The notes under the pieces are model-generated. The model saw nothing but the letters and a program-made list of their open reading frames with translations, was not told where the DNA came from and ran no database searches. A stretch of DNA of 64,000 nucleotides, from the NCBI GenBank assembly GCA_034336665.1, contig CM067576.1:17008036-17072035 (forward strand), written 5' to 3'. Source of the DNA: Luscinia megarhynchos. Taxonomy: Eukaryota; Chordata; Aves; Passeriformes; Turdidae. The position numbers and the translations under genes were made by a program. Numbering within the stretch: position 1 is the first letter of the stretch; each line of letters begins with the position of its first letter. This document shows, piece by piece, positions 57,365 through 64,000 of the stretch.

Positions 57365-57605
57365 AGGGGCCCAGGCACCCCATGGCCCTGCCTGTCCCCA
57401 TGGCCCTGCCTGTCCCCATGGTCCCTGCCTGTCCCCATGGTCTCTGCCTGTCCCCATGGTCCTGCCTGTCCCCATGGCCCTGCCTGTCCCCATGGTCCCT
57501 GCCTGTCCCCATGGCCTTGCCTGTCCCCATAGCCCTGTCTCACTCCATAGCCCTGTCTGTCCCCATGGTCCCTGCCTGTCCCCATGGTTCCTGCCTGGCC
57601 ACCTT
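57365..57605. repeat. 18-19-bp minisatellite (CCTGCCTGTCCCCATGG)
   Basis: About 12 copies of GCCTGTCCCCATGG plus CCCT or TCCCT, some diverged (CTCACTCCATAGCCCTGTCT). It is C-rich on the + strand. The minus-strand open frames of MGTGRDHGDRQG-type peptides are translations of the repeat. Confidence 0.9.
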
Positions 57606-58065
57606 GACCCTGTCTGTCCCCATTAACCCCAGTGCCACAGGACAGCCCTGGCTCAGGGAAAAGGGGCAGCTGTGAGCACTGGCCAGCCCCATGTCCAAAT
57701 GGAATGGCCTTTCACGTCTCTAATCAAGGGTTACTTAGTGGAGAGCCCCTTCCTTGTGAGGCTTTGTTCTCTGCTAGCTGTGGATTGAATCACGGGAGAA
57801 GGGGTTGAATTCTGGCATCATTTTAAAAATGTTTCCACTCTATTTGCTGAGGGGAACAAATTACAGAGAAGGCCTCTCAGCACTGGAACAAAAGAGTGGC
57901 TCTAAAACCCTTTCCAGCCAAACAAGTGTTTGAGCTGAAGACCTGATGGATGGTGCTTAAAGACGTGGTTATTGCAGCAAGGCTGGCATTAAAAATCACA
58001 GGGTGCAGGAAAGTTCTCCCAAGGGTTCCTGTGGGGGTGTGTGTCCCTGTAACCCTGCTTGTGGG

Positions 58066-58133
58066 GAGGGTTAGGGGTTTGGGTTTGGGTTTGGGTTTGG
58101 GTTAGGGCTAGGGTTAGGATTAGGGTTAGGGTT
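58066..58133. repeat. Interstitial telomere-like repeat
   Basis: GGGTTAGGGGTTTGGG is followed by several TTTGGG units and then GGGTTAGGGCTAGGG, TTAGGATTAGGG and TTAGGGTTCC. It is a degenerate TTAGGG/TTTGGG tract of about 68 bp, G-rich on the + strand. It ends 14 bp before the start of an LTR. Confidence 0.85.
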
Positions 58134-58146
58134 CCTTAACACCCCG

Positions 58147-58852
58147 TGTCCTGGTTTGAAGGACAGATGTCTGCCAATAAAGGCAGAAGCTTCTCTTTGA
58201 AATGGAGAATGCAAACCCCCTCCCTCCAAATTATTATTACAATTTTGAAATTAAGGGGCTCTCAGGCAAAGATAGGGGAATTAGGAATAACAGTTCTATA
58301 CTAGGAAAATTAGAATAGAAATGCAGCATTACAAAGAACAATCCCAAACCCTGCCAGAGTCAGAATCCAAGCTGACACCCGTCAGTCAGGCAGGGTGCTG
58401 GCAGCAGTCCCATTCCATGGTGGCTGCATCCTCCTGCAGGGGCAGATGTGGTTCAGCTGCAGCAGTGCTCCTGGAGAAGGGGCAGTTTCCTCTGAAGCTC
58501 CAGGGATGATGTGCAAAGGTCTGGCTTTCCTCTGGAATCCAGTGGAAAGAAGGTTCCTTGGTGTCCAAATCTCAGTTTTTATCTGGGTAGGAAAGGCTTG
58601 GCTCCTGCCCTGGCTGGAGCATCTCCCAGTGGGATGATGGAATTTTATCAGCCATGCCCTGGGACTCAGTGGCCATGAACAGGAGATATCTCCTGGAGGG
58701 AGGATGGGCTGTGGGAAGATAAAGATGATTGCCCAGCTGGTTTAAAGCTGGCCCATGAGCAGATAATGTGTGCCAGGAGATCAGGGTCACTGCCCCACCT
58801 GGCTGAAACTGATGAGAACAGAATTCACATTGCTGCCCACATCAACCCAACA
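58147..58852. mobile_element. Solo LTR of a songbird endogenous retrovirus (about 706 bp)
   Basis: It starts TGTCCTGGTTTGAAGGACAG and contains GTCTGCCAATAAAGGCAGAA, CTTTGAAATGGAGAATGCAA, TTAAGGGGCTCTCAGGCAAA and GAGTCAGAATCCAAGCTGAC, ending ACCCAACA. I recall this as an abundant LTR type in songbird genomes. The TG...CA ends fit an LTR. Flanking CACCCCG (left) and CACCCTG (right) may be a decayed target duplication. No retroviral coding sequence is present. Confidence 0.65.
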
Positions 58853-58989
58853 CACCCTGTGAGATCTGTGGCATCAGCCACAGGAGAGCAGCCACTCAGC
58901 AAGTACCACTGGGTCACTTCTCTCCTGCTCCATGAGAAGCTGGAGTGGGGTCAGTCCTTTTGGGGTGGCATCACTGCCTGTGGCAGGAG

Positions 58990-59047
58990 GGCTGCAACTG
59001 GATAATCATTAAGGTCTCTTCCAACATAAAACATTCCATAATTCTTT
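58990..59047 (+). mobile_element. CR1-like 3' terminus
   Basis: CTGCAACTGGATAATCATTA, AGGTCTCTTCCAACATAAAA and CATTCCATAATTCTT match the sense CR1 3' end (aactggatgatc, ttccaaccc, attctatgattct). Only the last 60 bp or so are recognisable. Confidence 0.6.
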
Positions 59048-59762
59048 TCCTGCCCCCTGTTCTAGGTGGATTCAAGTCCAGCAGAAAGTAGTGCTGCTGT
59101 TTTGGGGCCTGTGAGGAACCTGGGCAGGAGCACACTTTGTGTTGGGTTGTGTCAGAGCAGGGTGGCTTTGGGGCTGTCCCAGCAATGCCTTTGCTGCCAG
59201 CAGCAGTGCTGGGTGTTGAACAGGGCACAGATTCACCCTTGGAAGCTTGAAGGCATTTCAGATGGCTTCTGTCCCTGCTCCACTGCAGCACAGAACAAAA
59301 TCAGTGTTGGAGAAGATGTCACACTTGGACATCACCGTTCTGACAGGATATTTATTAATGTAGAATGTCACAGAAAGGCTTGTCAGATAAACTAGCCAAC
59401 TGAAGGGTCTTACATGAGACTTCTTGGTTTCCTTGAGGTGCTTTCAACTCTGCATTCAGTCTCTCAATTCATGCCATTCTGGAAGACCCTCTGTGACATC
59501 TGTGGCTTGGGCATCAGGCCTGTGTATCTGGGTGCCCTGAGAGGCAGAAAGAAGCAGCAGGGTGAAATGTTTGTTCATTCTATAAGAACAAAACTCCTCT
59601 CTTTAGGGTTTCCTCTGCAATGCCAGGAGGAGAAGGAATCTCTGTCCATGTCAGCCCTGTGACAGAACAGTTGTGATGAAACCAGGCTGGCAGCACCAGG
59701 ACTGGTCAGTGCAGGCAGAGGCAGCACAGCTCCTTCAGCCTGGGCTGGGCAGTGCTGGGACA

Positions 59763-60300
59763 TGTGGCAGTAATGAGCAGATGGGACTCAGTTTCTTCAT
59801 GCAGAAAAAGCCAATTCTTTATTCACATAGCTCATATTTATAGGAGATATCTGAAGGCACTGTGTTAAACCCAACTGGTCAGCAATACAGTGAAATTGAG
59901 CTCATTGGTTGGTAAGGGTTATTGTATATGTCTATCAGATTTTCTCTCCCTAGATATGTTTCCATGTTTTCTTCACTGATTCTCATGAAACAGATTTCTT
60001 GTTTTTGCAGGTGTGAATGGTTCTGTTACCAGAATAAATTGTTGTGCTAACTGACTTTCATTCTTATGATTTTTGTACCTGGGAAGTTACAAGCTGTTAG
60101 CTTAGCTGGACTAGCAGGGTAAAACCATGTTTTATAAAGCCTTTCTTTTATAATGTCTCTACCTGTATGCAACAGGGAGAGGAAGCACAATGGCACTGGG
60201 CATGGTGCATCACCCCAGGGCTTCATCCTGCACCCATCCCCTGCAGAGCTCATGCTTTAGGGACAGTTCATGGGCATGGACTGCATGCAGTGATTTTATA
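59763..60300 (-). mobile_element. Possible LTR remnant
   Basis: GAAAAAGCCAATTCTTTATT, CACATAGCTCATATTTATAG and AACCCAACTGGTCAGCAATA, with a TTTATT (AATAAA on the minus strand) near the left end, resemble an avian ERV LTR read in antisense. The ends are uncertain and no duplication was seen. Confidence 0.4.
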
Positions 60301-61660
60301 AAAGACTTTTCTCTATAATTGACTGTGGTAGGTAACAGGTAACTGCTGTCACTGGTTACCTGAGCCATCCAGAGGCAGTGACCAGGCTGGTGCTTCTCTC
60401 AGGAGATGCTGTGCTCAATAGGCAGCTGTGGCTGCCCAGCAGTGCAGTGGGAGTAGAGCTGAACAGGGAGTGGATTTATAAAACATTTTCTCCAGCATCA
60501 CAGGAGTCTGTACTTGGAATGTGCACACAGGTGTCTGAGCTGCCTCCCTGCCTGAGGTGGGGAATGCTGGGGGAGCTTCCAGCCTGTGAAACCTCTCCAC
60601 CAGCTATCAGGAGGTGACATAGAGCATATTAATGACATTTTCCAGTGGCACTTAATAGGGAGGAGCAGTGAGTGCCAGGCAGTGAACTAATGCAAAAGGC
60701 TGAAGCTGAGTGAAAAAGGGACAGAAAGAAATAAAATGAGATTCAGGCTCTGGGCTCTTCTTCCCATCAGTAATCCATCTCTTCCTTACCTATGTCTGCT
60801 ACATATCTTCCTTCTGTGTGTCAAAATGTTCTGTTTTGATGTAACAAACAATCTGGAGAGTGGTAGGACTTGCCTTGGTAGGAAAAAAAAAGGAGGCAGG
60901 CTTTGCTGCTTCCTTGCTCAGCAGCTCTAACCAGAGCCTGGGGTCAGGGTGTGAGCTGAGCCCCCAGACTGGGCCTGGCTCCTGTTTTCCTCTGAGCCCC
61001 CTGGTGTGGGACATCCCATCCAGCCAGGCACAGCTGGGCTCAGGCAGTGTCCCCTGTGTGCCACCAGCCTCAGCCAGCTCCCAGTGCCTGCTGGCTCCTG
61101 GGGCTGGGGCTGCAGCTCTGCTGCTCCAGGGGTTTGTCTCCTGGTAGTTTTTAATCATTATTTCATTAACAGAGAAGGTGCCATCAGATAACTTGTGGAT
61201 GCTCTGTCAGTGTGATCATTTCCATACTGCAGCACTGCTGGTGTGTTTTGCTGGAACATTCACATATTGATTCCAGATTCCTTTGTTGCCTGCACTAGAA
61301 AGAAAGTCCCTTTTCCCTCACTCCCTGCGTGGAGAGAAACAAAGAGTAAAGGAAGGTAGATGTTATCTGGGGCTTGCTCACACAGCCAGGTAATTTTTGA
61401 GAGCTGCAGAGCCACTTAATGACTCATAGCTGGGGCTTGTTTTCAAACCCTTGATAGATTTTGGAATTTTCTTGCAATGGCAAACAAGGATGCTCACTTG
61501 GGGACAAGCCTGGGATCTGCCTCAGCAAGCTGGATCACCTTTGTTCTGCTTGCTCCAGCCTTCCTAGGGGACATTCCTGTGCCAGGGGGGACAGAGAGGT
61601 GCTGCAGGGGGCAGCCTCCTGTCCCTGCTGGGCTCCTCGTGCTGGGCAGTCTTTGTCCGA

Positions 61661-61796
61661 GGGGTGGGGATGGGATGGGATGGGATGGGATGGGATGGGA
61701 TGGGATGGGATGGGATGGGATGGGATGGGATGGGATGGGATGGGATGGGGATGGGGATCCTTGGGGTGGGATGGGATGGGGTGGGATGGGATGGGG
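61661..61796. repeat. (TGGGA)n pentanucleotide satellite
   Basis: A perfect core of about 16 TGGGA units (61669-61748) is followed by GGGGATGGGGATCC and a second, degenerate TGGGATGGGG block. The + strand has regular G3 runs at 5-base spacing. Open frames of GWDGM-type peptides are artefacts. Confidence 0.95.
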
Positions 61797-63011
61797 AAGG
61801 CACTGCCAGGAGCTCGGTGAGTGATTGCACAGCCTTGGTGGGAGGTTTGCAGGTCAGTGTATGATGTCCAGCTTCCCTGCCTGTAGCTGTGCAGAGTTGG
61901 GGCTCAGCCCTGTCCCCGTGCTGGAACACAAACCCACCTGTGGCCAGCAGCATGTGGAATGATGTGCTGGAAAGGAGCTGGGCAGGATGAAACCTTTCTC
62001 CTTTAGTGAGGAAACACAACTGGTCATTTGGCTGGTCTAGGGAAAGAGAGATGGGTTTTTTGGATATCACTGCGTGCTGCATATTCCACACAGCAGCCCT
62101 CTGCCTTTAGTAATGTGTGCCTGATCCCCCCTCAGTTGTGAGCCTGGAGGAAGCATGTCCTGTTTTCCATTTGTTTATTTATTTATCATCTTGTTTTCAG
62201 CCTCTGCAAAGCTTGATATTGGTCTAGAGCCTGGGAAACGTGCAGAGAGCGGAGTAACAGATAGTTGTGATTTGGTTACAAGGCAATAATTTCAGTGGAC
62301 AGCTTTAGCTGATAACATAAAGCACACGAGAGAAATCGCTCTGGTTTATAAATGTCAGCAGAGCCCCTGCCAGTGAGCTGCTGCCTGGTGCTGCTGCTCC
62401 AGCCAATATATTATAAGGAGATATAAACAGATGTCTGAAAAAATCTGGCTGACCAAGATTAAAAGAATGGGGCTATAAATTAAAGTCTTCCTCGGCGTCT
62501 CTTTAGGCAACTTTATGGACAGGGCACATCCCAATAAACGAGTGCTGATGCTCGGGGGGATCTCCAGGTGCTTGGGGCTGCAGAGGCACGTGGCAGCACC
62601 CAGGGGTGGGGACAGCTTGTGGGGACACCAGTGTCAGTCAGAGCTGGCATGGGAGACCAAAGCCTGGTGCTCAGAGCTGATAAAGGATTAAATGAGAATA
62701 GGAGTAACACCATCCCTGCAGTGCTGCCACAGGATCAGTGTCTCCTGCTTGGAAAATAAATGCTGCTGCTCTGCTTTGACATTTATTCCCAATAAAGACC
62801 TTGTCATTCGTGCAGTGACAAGGGTTTTATCCTCTGGGAGTGCTTTACCTGTTGGACACTCTTTTTGACTGTGAGGCAGCTGAGTGATTGAAGGGCAGGT
62901 GGGTGGCACGTCCCCAGCAGAGGCACTGGGAGCTCTGCTAAACCCTGGGCCTTTCTCTTGATCCATCATCCCAAGGCCATGCAGTGACACCTATTCAAAC
63001 TGGGAGCAGCT

Positions 63012-63205
63012 TCAGATGGGATTTTAGGGAGGAATTGTTCCCTGGGAGGGTGGGGAGTGCCCAGAGCAGCTGTGGCTGCCCCAGGATCCCTGGCAGTGCC
63101 CAAGGCCAGGCTGGACACTGGGCTTGGAGCAGCCTGGGACAGTGGGTGGAACTGGATGAGCTTTGAGGTTCCTTTCCACCCAAACAATTTTGTGGTTCTG
63201 TGATC
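63012..63205 (+). mobile_element. CR1 LINE 3' UTR fragment
   Basis: Sense CR1 words occur in order: AGGGAGGAATTGTTCCCTGG, CCAGAGCAGCTGTGGCTGCC, CCTGGCAGTGCCCAAGGCCA, GGAACTGGATGAGCTTTGAG and TTTCCACCCAAACAATTTTG, ending GGTTCTGTGATCTT. The copy is heavily 5'-truncated. Confidence 0.9.
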
Positions 63206-64000
63206 TTATTTTTAATTGGTTTTAATTTACTGTAGTTGTGGTTAAAAAAATCCCAGGAGTGGGATATTTTTTAGCTGGTAAGGAGTCCAAAGCAATTGTG
63301 GGGGTGGGAGTTTGCTGTTCCCCCTCCACAGCTGGAGCCCTTCTGGCAGGTTTGTGGAGGGGATTCCACAGCTATTTCTAGTCACTGGGTAGTTGATTTA
63401 GAGCTGGGAAATTAATTAGAATGGAAACTCTCCTCTCCCTTTATGAGGAGCGAGGGATGAGGTCTGGCAGCTGCAGGATTTGCAGCTCTCAGGGAAGAGG
63501 GGCCATTCAGTAACACATCTATGCAGTGCCTACCTGTGGATGCACAGCTTTTGTTTGTCTGAGGTGCCAAGGAGAAAAAATGGTACAAAATGCCTTAAAG
63601 ATAGGCGTGGTTTTCTATATTTTTAATTGAGTTTCATTTCCCAAATGCAACTTAATGCAAACAATAAGTAAAAAATTAATTTCTCTCGGGAAAGAAGCTA
63701 TTAACAGAATGATTCTGTTTTAGCAGCATGTGAAGCTGTGTAATTGCTTACATATGTATTGCTCCAGTGTGTGCTCCCAGTTGTTGAATAGTATCAAATT
63801 ATACAAATCAAAGAGAATCAACTATTTTTAAGGGAAATGTCTAGAAGCTGCATACTGAAACATGCTTAAAATTCAGGATTTCCAGCTTACTCGTCTAAAT
63901 CAGCAATTTTAATCACATTATTCAAGTCAACCTACCCTCTAACACACTTTTGACTTCAAAATATCCCAAACTAAATAAGACAGAAGACCTTCCTTGAACA

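Larger units (their letters stand above)
39264..64000 (+). other. SIL1: SIL1 intron 3 (partial, runs off the right edge)
   Basis: The donor GTAACT follows exon 3. I looked for the next SIL1 exon (expected to begin with the second and third bases of a glycine codon, then Q/AVPAGSHVRLNL-like residues) and saw no candidate up to 64000. Known SIL1 genes have very long introns, so this is expected. The stretches 39.3-40.7, 41.2-47.5, 48.7-50.6, 51.8-53.9, 55.9-57.3, 60.3-61.6, 61.8-63.0 and 63.2-64.0 kb hold no gene or named repeat that I can support. An unrelated nested gene is not excluded. Confidence 0.6.

Noticed and set aside
57094..57675. Frames on both strands over the C-rich 18-19-bp array
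   Set aside because: Repeat translation only (MGTGRDHGDRQG-like and its counterpart).
61461..62091. Frames over the TGGGA tract
   Set aside because: Pentanucleotide repeat cycling through frames; no protein features outside the repeat.
39264..64000. Search for SIL1 exon 4 and later exons
   Set aside because: No stretch encoding AVPAGSHVRLNL-like or armadillo-repeat residues with proper splice sites was seen.
1..64000. CRISPR array, bacterial operon or phage features
   Set aside because: Tandem arrays here have no conserved repeat/unique spacer pattern, and the sequence is clearly vertebrate.

Overview
This window is vertebrate nuclear DNA, most likely from a songbird (passerine). The evidence is repeated 3' ends of the avian CR1 LINE on both strands, solo LTRs of types common in songbird genomes, many GC-rich minisatellites, compact CpG islands, and two exons encoding a recognisable vertebrate protein. 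There are no bacterial-type operons, and nearly all long open frames are chance frames in repeats or CpG-rich DNA.

The one gene I can name is SIL1, the ER-luminal nucleotide exchange factor for BiP/HSPA5, on the + strand. A CpG island (about 14.48-15.41 kb) holds its probable promoter and a non-coding first exon ending at a consensus donor (15110/15111). After a 21.7 kb intron 1, exon 2 (36834-36939) carries the ATG and signal peptide. Exon 3 (39128-39263) carries the start of the luminal region, with an EFALT motif and an LEVFHPT block shared with mammalian SIL1. The remaining exons, including the armadillo-repeat body that binds BiP, were not found and should lie beyond the right edge. From 39.3 to 64 kb the window is therefore probably SIL1 intron 3.

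Left of SIL1 is intergenic DNA with a second CpG island (about 0.64-1.28 kb) that contains a 52-bp minisatellite. In vertebrates the upstream neighbour of SIL1 is the divergent MATR3/SNHG4 locus. A minus-strand first exon here is possible but not shown.

The rest is repeats. Minisatellites: 52 bp at 0.75 kb; 56 bp with a 14-unit higher-order repeat at 10.75-12.71 kb; 19 bp and about 30 bp in the SIL1 CpG island; 22 bp at 20.9 and 21.5 kb; 91 bp x3 at 33.0 kb; 20 bp at 48.1 kb; about 60-69 bp at 51.35 kb; 48 bp x ~41 at 53.9-55.9 kb; 18-19 bp at 57.4 kb; and a TGGGA tract at 61.7 kb. A telomere-like tract abuts an LTR at 58.1 kb. Two copies of one LTR-like element in direct orientation (5.2 and 40.7 kb) bracket SIL1 exons 1-3. 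An unrecognised, protein-like stretch with an apparent frameshift lies in SIL1 intron 1 (27744-28515) and is the best candidate for something undescribed.
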